From positions 2,604,001 to 2,668,000 of the forward strand of contig NZ_CP038498.1 of NCBI RefSeq assembly GCF_012427845.1: DNA of 64,000 nt. Direction: 5' to 3'. Position 1 is the stretch's first letter, and every line of letters begins with the position of its first letter. A program made the translations under genes and the position numbers. This DNA comes from Pectobacterium punjabense. Lineage in GTDB: Bacteria; Pseudomonadota; Gammaproteobacteria; Enterobacterales; Enterobacteriaceae. Shown here one piece after another: positions 56,613 to 64,000 of the stretch. Under the pieces are notes generated by a model that did no database searches, was not told the origin of the DNA, and was given only the letters and a program-made list of their open reading frames with translations.

Positions 56613-57101
56613 TTAATGCCCCGTGGGGTTGAACAGTCTATGACTGTAAAAATCTGGGATCGCCTCAATCAGACGTAGCTGGTTCAGTGCTGGATGCAAC
56701 GGATTAACCAGCGCATTACGCATGCTGCCAAATGGCTTAACTGTGCTGGTCGGTACCCAAATCACCAGCGATTGCCCAGCGTTCAAGCAGCGCGACCCCA
56801 GCGCCTGCACGTCCGGCATAAACGGGTAGCGGTGCCAGTCCTCGGGCAGCATGTCCAGCGTAATGGATTCTTGCGGGACGTCATCCGGCAGCTCATACAC
56901 GCCCAGACGATAGCTGGCGGGCAGCAACTGCGGCGAAGGCAAATAATTGCCCATTTCCAGCATCGCGACGGCGGGCGTTTCACTGAAATACAACACCGGC
57001 GTATTCGGCTGATTGAAACGCGCGCCGTGCAGGAAACTCACGCCCGTTTGTCCTGAAAATGCTTCGAGCCAGACCGCTTTGGTAATGCGGTAAAGCCTCA
57101 T
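56613..57101 (-). CDS. RES-domain toxin
   Basis: 162 residues, the typical size of a RES toxin. The RES triad region is visible: Arg in LHGARFNQPNTP, then YFSETPAVAMLEMGNYL with Glu and Tyr, and a later Ser. RES toxins such as ParT and MbcT attack NAD or modify a metabolic enzyme. Its start overlaps the antitoxin stop by four bases (ATGA). Orphan pair between ryhB and sapA. Confidence 0.88.
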   Translation of the reverse strand: MRLYRITKAVWLEAFSGQTGVSFLHGARFNQPNTPVLYFSETPAVAMLEMGNYLPSPQLLPASYRLGVYELPDDVPQESITLDMLPEDWHRYPFMPDVQALGSRCLNAGQSLVIWVPTSTVKPFGSMRNALVNPLHPALNQLRLIEAIPDFYSHRLFNPTGH

Positions 57102-57538
57102 ATAAATTCGCCGTACTCAATACGACTCAGCGCGTTATCAACCAGTTGACGCCCTTTGTGCGTATCCAGCATTTCTGCCGGCGTTTTTCCGCCAAAGGCA
57201 GGAATACCGCTCTCCATCCACAGCTGCGCCTTCGCTTCATCTTCAAACGTCGTCATGGCTTTTAACCACAGGCGAAACGTCTCCAGCGCAGCCTCCCCCT
57301 GCTCCAGCGTTAAATGTTTACGGCGGAACAAACGGGAGATGTTCGACGGATCGACGGACAGCGCCGAGCCAATCAGCTTACGGCTTAATCCGCTGGCATC
57401 CGCACCACGTTTCAGCATTGCGCCGGAAATCCCGCCGCGTACGACATTAACGAACATCAACGGGTCATGAAAAACGCCGTCAGGCAATTCAGCTTCGCGA
57501 GCAAAATTTTCAACTTTAAGGCTTATCTCGGCATTCAT
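57098..57538 (-). CDS. Xre/ParS-family antitoxin (DUF2384)
   Basis: 146 residues. N-terminal Xre-like helix-turn-helix (KLIGSALSVDPSNISRLFRRKHL) and the C-terminal ParS/MbcA part (AKAQLWMESGIPAFGGKTPAEML, then DNALSRIEYGEF) that neutralises RES toxins. Promoter-proximal gene of the module and probable autorepressor. A GGAGATAAC site precedes the start codon. Confidence 0.88.
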   Translation of the reverse strand: MNAEISLKVENFAREAELPDGVFHDPLMFVNVVRGGISGAMLKRGADASGLSRKLIGSALSVDPSNISRLFRRKHLTLEQGEAALETFRLWLKAMTTFEDEAKAQLWMESGIPAFGGKTPAEMLDTHKGRQLVDNALSRIEYGEFI

Positions 57539-57707
57539 CGTTATCTCCTCGTCATTATGACTTAACTATAGCATTCGTTATGACGTTTTCAATTAGCCAT
57601 CCCGCCACTCAAACGGTTGGAAAGTCGCCAGACGCACACAACAAGAGTGGGGAGGATGCCAAGAGTGCGATACACTCTCTCTAACCGTATTGACTGAAAA
57701 ATCCCGT

Positions 57708-59396
57708 ATGTTCGGAAAAACCTGTTTCGCACTGGCACTCACCTGGCTGGCTTTACCCGCACTGGCCGCACCGCAACCCGTGCTAACGCCACCTGCTCCG
57801 CTGGAAAACATCCACCAGAGCGGTTTTGTCTATTGCGTCAATGATGTCCTGAACACGTTTAACCCGCAAATGGCGCGCAGTGGCGTCACGATCGATACGC
57901 TGGCAGCGCAACTTTATGACCGCCTGCTGGACGTCGATCCTTATACTTATCGGTTGATGCCAGAACTGGCCCAGCGCTGGGAAGTATTGGACAACGGCTC
58001 GACGTACCGTTTCTATTTGCGTCACGACGTCCCGTTCCAGAAAACGTCTTGGTTCAGCCCGACTCGTAATATGAATGCCGACGATGTGATATTCAGTTTT
58101 CAGCGCATGTTGGATAAAAAACACCCGTATCATGATGTCAACGGCGGTGAATACCCCTATTTCGACAGCCTGCAATTCGCCGATTCGGTGCAAAGTATTC
58201 GCAAATTGGGCGAGTACAGTATTGAAATCCGCCTGAACAGCTCGGATGCGTCGTTTCTGTGGCATCTGGCAACGCACTACGCGCCAATTCTGTCCGCCGA
58301 ATATGCCCAACGGCTGGCGAAAGAAGATAAGAAAGAGCTGCTGGATCGCGAACCCGTCGGCACAGGGCCTTATCTGCTCAGTGAATACCGCACCGGACAA
58401 TATATCCGTCTGACGCGCAACGTCGACTACTGGCGCGGCGAGCCACGCATGCCGCAGGTCGTTATCGATCTTGGCTCTGGCGGCACAGGCCGTTTATCCA
58501 AGCTGTTGACGGGCGAATGCGATGTCCTCGCTTACCCTGCCGCCAGCCAATTGGCCATCCTGCGTAACGATCCGCGTCTGCGCCTCTCGCTACGTCCCGG
58601 TATGAATGTCGCCTATTTGGCGTTCAACGTGCGAAAAGCGCCGTTAGATGACCGCCGCGTGCGGGAAGCCATCGCGCTGGCGATCAACAACGATAGGTTG
58701 ATGCAGTCAATTTATTACGGCACGGCGGAAACGGCGGCCTCTATTCTGCCTCGCGCGTCGTGGGCGTACGACAATGAATCGCAAATTACGGAATATAATC
58801 CGCAGAAAGCACGACAAATCTTGCAGGACCTGAGGCTGACTAACCTCAACCTGCGCCTGTGGGTGCCGAGCGCGTCACAATCCTACAACCCTAGCCCGCT
58901 TAAAACGGCAGAGCTGATACAGGCCGATCTGGCACAGGTTGGCATCACCGTTACCATCGTTCCAGTGGAAGGCCGCTTTCAGGAAGCGCGGTTAATGGAA
59001 CTCAGCCACGATTTAACGCTGGCGGGCTGGGCAACAGACAGTAATGACCCGGACAGCTTTTTCCGCCCTTTGCTAAGCTGTGCAGCGATTCGTTCCCAGA
59101 GTAACTACGCTCACTGGTGCGATCCCACCTTTGATGAAGTGCTGCAAAACGCGCTTTCATCACAGCAGCTCTCTAAGCGGATTGACTATTATCAGCAGGC
59201 GCAGCGTATTCTGGCAGAACAGTTACCCGTTCTACCGCTGGCGTCGTCACTGCGGCTGCTCGCCTACCGCTATGATATGAAAGGACTGGTATTGAGCCCG
59301 TTCGGTAATGCCTCGTTTGCGGGCGTATACCGTGAGGAGCAGCAAGCGCAGCAGAAGCCCTCTGCACCGGAAACCGTGGAGGAAGCACAGCCGTGA
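57708..59396 (+). CDS. sapA: Periplasmic binding protein SapA
   Basis: 562 residues from ATG 57708 ([20 protein letters not shown] is a clean signal peptide); the frame opens six codons earlier at a TTG. Family 5 substrate-binding protein with SapA-specific stretches [36 protein letters not shown] and [18 protein letters not shown]. The Sap system is linked to antimicrobial peptide resistance and, in E. coli, putrescine export. First gene of sapABCDF. Confidence 0.93.
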   Translation: MFGKTCFALALTWLALPALAAPQPVLTPPAPLENIHQSGFVYCVNDVLNTFNPQMARSGVTIDTLAAQLYDRLLDVDPYTYRLMPELAQRWEVLDNGSTYRFYLRHDVPFQKTSWFSPTRNMNADDVIFSFQRMLDKKHPYHDVNGGEYPYFDSLQFADSVQSIRKLGEYSIEIRLNSSDASFLWHLATHYAPILSAEYAQRLAKEDKKELLDREPVGTGPYLLSEYRTGQYIRLTRNVDYWRGEPRMPQVVIDLGSGGTGRLSKLLTGECDVLAYPAASQLAILRNDPRLRLSLRPGMNVAYLAFNVRKAPLDDRRVREAIALAINNDRLMQSIYYGTAETAASILPRASWAYDNESQITEYNPQKARQILQDLRLTNLNLRLWVPSASQSYNPSPLKTAELIQADLAQVGITVTIVPVEGRFQEARLMELSHDLTLAGWATDSNDPDSFFRPLLSCAAIRSQSNYAHWCDPTFDEVLQNALSSQQLSKRIDYYQQAQRILAEQLPVLPLASSLRLLAYRYDMKGLVLSPFGNASFAGVYREEQQAQQKPSAPETVEEAQP

Positions 59397-60358
59397 TTAT
59401 TTTTACCTTGCGACGTCTGGTGTTACTGATCGTCACCTTGTCACTGCTAACGTTGGTTGGCTTTAGCCTCAGCTACTACACACCTAACGCCCCGCTCAAT
59501 GGCGCTGCGCTGTTTGATGCCTACCATTTCTATCTCTCTAGCCTGCTCCAGGGCGATTTCGGTCGTTCCAGTATTAACGGACAGGCCATCAGCGAGCTGC
59601 TGAAAGAAGTGTTCCCAGCCACGATTGAGCTTTGTCTGCTGGCGTTTGCGCTCTCGCTGCTGGTCGGCATTCCGCTAGGCATTACCGCCGGCGTAATGCA
59701 GAACCGCGGGGCGGACATCGTGATCAGCACGCTGGCGCTGATCGGTTTTTCCCTGCCGGTGTTCTGGCTGGCACTGCTGTTGACACTCTTCTTCTCGCTG
59801 CATCTCGGCTGGCTACCGGTTTCAGGCCGTTTCGATCTGCTCTATCAGGTGAAAACCGTGACTGGCTTTGCGCTGATTGATGCCTGGCTGTCCGATTCCC
59901 CCCATCGCGGAGAAATGATCGTCAGCGCCATACGCCATCTGATTCTGCCGATTACCGTGCTGGCCGTCGGGCCGACCACCGAAGTGATCCGTCTGATGCG
60001 CGTCAGCACCACGGAAATTATCAGTAAAAACTACATTAAAGCAGCGGCAACCCGTGGGCTATCACGCTTCACCATCATTCGTCGCCACCTGATTCACAAC
60101 GCACTGCCGCCGATTATCCCCAAGCTGGGGTTACAATTTTCCACTATGCTGACGCTGACAATGATTACCGAAGTGGTCTTTAACTGGCCGGGCATCGGCC
60201 GCTGGCTGGTGAACGCCATTCGCCAGCAGGATTTCGCCGCGATCTCTGCGGGCGTCATGGTGGTCGGCGCGATGGTTATCACCGTCAATATCCTGTCTGA
60301 CATCTGGGGCGCTATGGCAAATCCGTTGAAACATAAGGAATGGTATGCCCTACGATAA
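59393..60358 (+). CDS. sapB: Sap ABC transporter permease SapB
   Basis: 321 residues from a GTG that overlaps the sapA stop by four bases. OppB-type permease with about six transmembrane helices and the EAA loop region [25 protein letters not shown]. Forms the membrane channel with SapC. Confidence 0.94.
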   Translation: MIIFTLRRLVLLIVTLSLLTLVGFSLSYYTPNAPLNGAALFDAYHFYLSSLLQGDFGRSSINGQAISELLKEVFPATIELCLLAFALSLLVGIPLGITAGVMQNRGADIVISTLALIGFSLPVFWLALLLTLFFSLHLGWLPVSGRFDLLYQVKTVTGFALIDAWLSDSPHRGEMIVSAIRHLILPITVLAVGPTTEVIRLMRVSTTEIISKNYIKAAATRGLSRFTIIRRHLIHNALPPIIPKLGLQFSTMLTLTMITEVVFNWPGIGRWLVNAIRQQDFAAISAGVMVVGAMVITVNILSDIWGAMANPLKHKEWYALR

Positions 60359-61235
60359 CGTCTATAGCGAAAAGCGGCTGCCAAGCCGGCTGGGCGATAC
60401 CTGGCGGGCATTCCATCAGGATATGCTGGCGATGATCGGCCTATATGGCTTTTTGATCCTGATCGGACTGTGTCTGTTCGGCAAGTTTCTCGCGCCTTAT
60501 GAAGTGGATCAGCAATTCTTGGGCTATCAACTGCTGCCCCCTTCCTGGTCGCATTACGGCGAAGTGTCGTTCTTTCTCGGTACCGACGATTTAGGTCGCG
60601 ACCAGCTAAGCCGCTTATTGAGCGGTGCCGCCCCCACCGTCGGCGCATCGCTCATCGTCACCTACGCGGCGGCGCTGTGCGGTATCGTACTGGGCGTCTT
60701 TGCGGGCGTCACGCGCGGGCTACGTTCGGCGATGCTCAACCATATTCTGGACACCCTGCTGTCGATTCCGTCGCTGTTGCTGGCGATTGTGGTGATTGCT
60801 TTTATCGGCCCGAAGCTTGAGCACGCGATGCTCGCCGTCTGGCTGGCGCTGTTGCCGCGTATGGTGCGCACCATCTACAACGCCGTACACGATGAAATGG
60901 ATAAAGAGTACGTGATCGCCGCCCGTCTTGACGGAGCGTCCACGTTTTATCTTGTCTGGTACGTTGTCTTACCGAATATTGCCGCACTGCTGGTTTCCGA
61001 ATTTACCCGCGCGCTGTCGATCGCCATTCTGGATATCGCCGCGCTAGGCTTTCTCGATTTGGGCGCACAGTTGCCCACCACCGAATGGGGTGCCTTACTC
61101 GGCAACTCGCTGGAACTGGTTTATGCCGCGCCGTGGACCGTGATGTTGCCCGGTGCGGCTATCGCACTGAGCGTGTTAATCGTTAACCTGCTGGGCGACG
61201 GCCTCCGCCGCGCGCTCGTCGCGGAAACGGAATAA
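60345..61235 (+). CDS. sapC: Sap ABC transporter permease SapC
   Basis: 296 residues, overlapping sapB by 14 bases. OppC/DppC-type permease with N-terminal helix ([20 protein letters not shown]) and the EAA loop [21 protein letters not shown]. The start has ATAAGGAATGGT upstream, within sapB. Confidence 0.94.
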   Translation: MPYDNVYSEKRLPSRLGDTWRAFHQDMLAMIGLYGFLILIGLCLFGKFLAPYEVDQQFLGYQLLPPSWSHYGEVSFFLGTDDLGRDQLSRLLSGAAPTVGASLIVTYAAALCGIVLGVFAGVTRGLRSAMLNHILDTLLSIPSLLLAIVVIAFIGPKLEHAMLAVWLALLPRMVRTIYNAVHDEMDKEYVIAARLDGASTFYLVWYVVLPNIAALLVSEFTRALSIAILDIAALGFLDLGAQLPTTEWGALLGNSLELVYAAPWTVMLPGAAIALSVLIVNLLGDGLRRALVAETE

Positions 61236-61251
61236 GAGGCGACGAATTCCT

Positions 61252-62244
61252 ATGCCATTACTTGATATCCGTAACCTGACGATTGAATTTCTGACCGCCG
61301 ACGGTGCCGTAAAAGCCGTCGATCGCGTCAGTATGACGCTGAGCGAAGGTGAAATTCGCGGGCTAGTGGGCGAATCTGGTTCAGGCAAAAGCCTGATCGC
61401 TAAAGCCATCTGCGGGATCACCAAAGAAAACTGGCGCGTGACTGCTGACCGCTTCCGCTTCGATGATATCGACCTGCTGCAACTGTCGGCGCGCGAACGG
61501 CGTAAACTGGTCGGCCATAACGTCTCCATGATTTTTCAGGAACCGCAATCCTGTCTCGATCCGTCAGAGAGCATTGGTCGACAATTGGTGCAGGCGATCC
61601 CCGGCTGGACCTATAAAGGCCGCTGGTGGCAGCGAGTTAACTGGCGCAAACGTCGCGCTATCGAACTGCTGCACCGCGTCGGGATTAAAGATCACAAAGA
61701 TATTATGGGCAGCTATCCCTATGAACTGAGCGACGGCGAGTGTCAGAAAGTGATGATTGCGATTGCACTGGCAAACCAGCCGCGTCTGCTGATTGCCGAC
61801 GAGCCGACCAATGCGATGGAATCCACCACGCAGGCGCAAATTTTCCGCCTGCTATCGCGTCTGAACCAAAATAATAACACCACGATTCTGCTCATCAGCC
61901 ATGACCTGCAAACCATGAGCAAATGGGCAGACCGGATCAACGTGCTTTATTGCGGACAAACGGTGGAGAGTGCCACCTGTGAAGATTTGATCACCGCACC
62001 GCATCATCCTTATACGCAGGCGCTGATCCGCGCGATGCCCGATTTTGGCCGTTCGCTGCCGCACAAAAGCCGGTTAAATACCCTGAACGGCGCCATTCCT
62101 TCACTGGAACACCTACCGATTGGCTGTCGGCTCGGCCCACGCTGCCCTTATTCACAAAAACAGTGCATGCAAACGCCGCCGCTGCTTTCCGTGAAGAACC
62201 ACTTATATGCCTGCCACTTCCCGCTCAACATGGAGGAACCGTGA
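61252..62244 (+). CDS. sapD: Sap ABC transporter ATPase SapD
   Basis: 330 residues, OppD-type ATPase. Walker [13 protein letters not shown], signature [12 protein letters not shown], Walker [13 protein letters not shown], and the C-terminal oligopeptide-transporter extension with cysteine-rich [18 protein letters not shown]. In E. coli SapD also supports TrkH/TrkG potassium uptake. Stop overlaps the sapF start by one base. Confidence 0.94.
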   Translation: MPLLDIRNLTIEFLTADGAVKAVDRVSMTLSEGEIRGLVGESGSGKSLIAKAICGITKENWRVTADRFRFDDIDLLQLSARERRKLVGHNVSMIFQEPQSCLDPSESIGRQLVQAIPGWTYKGRWWQRVNWRKRRAIELLHRVGIKDHKDIMGSYPYELSDGECQKVMIAIALANQPRLLIADEPTNAMESTTQAQIFRLLSRLNQNNNTTILLISHDLQTMSKWADRINVLYCGQTVESATCEDLITAPHHPYTQALIRAMPDFGRSLPHKSRLNTLNGAIPSLEHLPIGCRLGPRCPYSQKQCMQTPPLLSVKNHLYACHFPLNMEEP

Positions 62245-63059
62245 TGGTTGAGATGCTGCTTGAAGCCCGCAACCTGACCAAGACGTTCCGCTACCGAACC
62301 GGGCTGTTCCGTCGTCAGCATGTTGAAGCGGTGAAATCCGTCAGCTTTACGCTACGTGAACGCCAGACGCTCGCTATCATCGGCGAGAACGGTTCGGGGA
62401 AATCGACGCTGGCGAAAATGCTGTCAGGGATGATCGCCCCGACGTCCGGCGAACTGGTTATCGATGATCATCCGCTGCATTACGGCGATTATGGCTATCG
62501 CAGCCAGCGCATCCGCATGATCTTTCAGGATGCGAGCAATGCGCTCAACCCGCGTCAGCGTATCGGACAACTGTTGGATGTTCCCCTGCGGCTGAATACC
62601 GACCTCAGCGCCGAAGCGCGCGAAAGAGCGATTAATCAGGCGCTACAGCAGGTCGGGTTACGACCCGATCACGCTTATTACTATCCGCATGCACTTGCGC
62701 CGGGGCAAAAACAGCGCGTCGGTCTGGCACGCGCGCTCATTCTGCAACCGAAAGTGATTGTCGCCGATGAAGCGCTGGCGTCGCTGGATATGTCTATGCG
62801 GTCACAGATTATTAATCTGATGCTGGAATTACAGGAAAAGCACGGTATCTCTTATATTTACGTGACGCAGCATCTGGGCATGATGAAGCACATCAGCGAT
62901 CAGATTCTGGTGATGCAGGCAGGCGAAGTGGTCGAACGCGGCAGTACCGCCGATGTGTTGTCCGCCCCGCTCCATGACCTGACGAAACGTTTGATTGCCA
63001 GTCATTTCGGCGAAGCGCTCAGCGCGGATGCCTGGCGACGCGACGGCGCACAACGTTAA
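62244..63059 (+). CDS. sapF: Sap ABC transporter ATPase SapF
   Basis: 271 residues from ATG 62244 ([20 protein letters not shown]), with GGAGGA seven bases upstream; the frame is open further upstream inside sapD but this start matches the family. Walker A GENGSGKSTLAK, unusual signature LAPGQKQRVGLA also seen in E. coli SapF, Walker B IVADEALASLD. Last gene of the operon. Confidence 0.94.
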   Translation: MVEMLLEARNLTKTFRYRTGLFRRQHVEAVKSVSFTLRERQTLAIIGENGSGKSTLAKMLSGMIAPTSGELVIDDHPLHYGDYGYRSQRIRMIFQDASNALNPRQRIGQLLDVPLRLNTDLSAEARERAINQALQQVGLRPDHAYYYPHALAPGQKQRVGLARALILQPKVIVADEALASLDMSMRSQIINLMLELQEKHGISYIYVTQHLGMMKHISDQILVMQAGEVVERGSTADVLSAPLHDLTKRLIASHFGEALSADAWRRDGAQR

Positions 63060-63151
63060 CCTCCGTGTATTCCGGCGGGCAGTACCGCTAAACCACTGGA
63101 CGGTGGAAAATGGGGATACTGCTCGGAGTACCCCTACCGCCCCCAACATGG

Positions 63152-63157
63152 TAGAAT
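63152..63157 (+). promoter_or_regulatory. Candidate -10 of the fabI promoter
   Basis: TGGTAGAAT at 63149-63157 is an extended -10 element, about 95 bases before the fabI start codon. Confidence 0.4.
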
Positions 63158-63251
63158 TACGCGGTTTATTCATCTCGGTCGTCACCTGCCGCGTAGGTTT
63201 ACGGGCACAGACGTGGCGATCGCAGCAACAATGATCACAAGGATTACTGCT

Positions 63252-64000
63252 ATGGGTTTTCTTACCGGTAAGCGCATTCTGGTAACAGGCGTTGCCAGCA
63301 ACCGTTCTATTGCCTACGGTATTGCACAAGCAATGCAACGTGAAGGTGCCGAACTGGCGTTCACGTATCAGAACGAAAAATTGAAAGCACGCGTTGAAGG
63401 CTTTGCCAGCGAACTGGGTTCCAGCATCGTTCTGCCGTGTGATGTCGCTGAAGATGCGAGCATCGAGGCACTGTTTACCGAACTGGCTAACGTATGGCCT
63501 AACTTTGATGGCTTCGTGCACTCTATTGCTTACGCACCGGGTGACCAACTGGACGGTGACTACGTTGATGCCGTGACCCGTGAAGGTTTCAACATCGCTC
63601 ATGATATCAGCTCTTACAGCTTCGTCGCGATGGCGAAAGCCTGCCGTAAAATGCTGAACCCGAACTCTGCACTGGTTACCCTGTCCTACCTGGGTGCCGA
63701 GCGTGCCATCCCTAACTACAACGTGATGGGTCTGGCAAAAGCCTCTCTGGAAGCAAACGTACGTTACATGGCGAACGCTATGGGTGCTCAGGGCGTGCGC
63801 GTCAACGCCATCTCTGCGGGTCCGATTCGTACACTGGCCGCATCCGGCATCAAAGACTTCAAGAAAATGCTGTCGCATTGCGAAGCCGTTACGCCAATCC
63901 GCCGTGTCGTGACCATTGAAGACGTGGGCAACTCTGCTGCGTTCCTGTGTTCCGATCTGGCTGCCGGTATCTCCGGTGAAGTTCTGCACGTTGACGGCGG
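63252..64000 (+). CDS. fabI: Enoyl-ACP reductase FabI, 5' part
   Basis: Open frame from ATG 63252 ([20 protein letters not shown]) to the window edge, about 249 of the usual 262 residues. NADH-dependent reductase of the last step in fatty acid elongation. Catalytic Tyr and Lys are in [20 protein letters not shown], with the conserved [14 protein letters not shown] afterwards. AAGGA lies eight bases before the start. Follows the sap operon with its own promoter region. Confidence 0.96.
   Translation, partial: MGFLTGKRILVTGVASNRSIAYGIAQAMQREGAELAFTYQNEKLKARVEGFASELGSSIVLPCDVAEDASIEALFTELANVWPNFDGFVHSIAYAPGDQLDGDYVDAVTREGFNIAHDISSYSFVAMAKACRKMLNPNSALVTLSYLGAERAIPNYNVMGLAKASLEANVRYMANAMGAQGVRVNAISAGPIRTLAASGIKDFKKMLSHCEAVTPIRRVVTIEDVGNSAAFLCSDLAAGISGEVLHVDG

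Noticed and set aside
62829..63989. 386-codon open frame on the minus strand opposite sapF and fabI
   Set aside because: It is antisense to two well-supported genes, has no ribosome binding site or family resemblance, and reflects codon bias of the true genes.

Overview
The window is a chromosomal segment of a soft-rot enterobacterium, most likely Pectobacterium. The gene content is mostly enterobacterial core in E. coli-like blocks: folM, rstAB, asr-ydgU, ydgD, hrpA/azoR, ydbH-ynbE, ldhA, ttcA, fnrS-zntB, mppA/mpaA, tpx/tyrR, ycjXF-pspABC/pspF and sapABCDF-fabI. A secreted GH5-CBM3 cellulase of the CelV type and an ERIC-bearing repeat fit a plant-associated Pectobacterium. No tRNA, rRNA, CRISPR array, transposase or phage gene was seen. 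All identifications are from reading the sequence; no database search was possible.

Layout. 1-5000: 3' end of a SulP transporter (dauA), folM, a membrane CSS-EAL phosphodiesterase and an orphan protein with a possible Imm26/HocA-like domain. 5100-8015: rstA-rstB, then asr with a matching RstA box and the 26-residue membrane protein YdgU. 8016-16200: an accessory fimbrial block (regulator, minor subunit, adhesin, usher, chaperone, major pilin, and a very short fimbrin-like protein) lying between ydgU and ydgD. 17095-17941: a repeat region with two related elements, one carrying an ERIC palindrome. 17942-32450: a GAF-GGDEF(degenerate)-EAL protein, hrpA, azoR, ynbE-ydbH, two tandem Aer-like chemoreceptors and ldhA.

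32453-35800 is a patchy accessory zone: a DUF333 lipoprotein, a 90-residue protein with a cystatin-type QVVSG motif, an orphan membrane protein, ttcA and an unlisted 58-residue proline-rich protein. 35994-41680: the FNR-dependent sRNA FnrS with an FNR box, zntB, mppA/mpaA, tpx, and an unknown secreted protein flanked by two copies of the same terminator. 41679-49400: tyrR, an M20 peptidase, and a five-gene LacI/PTS/enolase-superfamily operon with two operator-like palindromes. 49477-54640: ycjXF, pspABC (no pspD) and divergent pspF with a sigma-54 promoter. 54713-57538: the cellulase, a RyhB sRNA with a Fur box, and a RES/Xre toxin-antitoxin pair, all between pspF and sapA. 57708-64000: sapABCDF and the 5' part of fabI.

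Functional themes are envelope stress and envelope maintenance (Rst, Psp, Sap, YdbH-YnbE, murein peptide recycling), regulation by oxygen and iron (FnrS, RyhB, Aer-like receptors, LdhA), c-di-GMP breakdown (two EAL proteins with intact catalytic residues) and surface or plant interaction (fimbriae, cellulase). The least explained items are the cystatin-like protein, the PTS/enolase operon, the proline-rich small protein and the secreted protein between the duplicated terminators.
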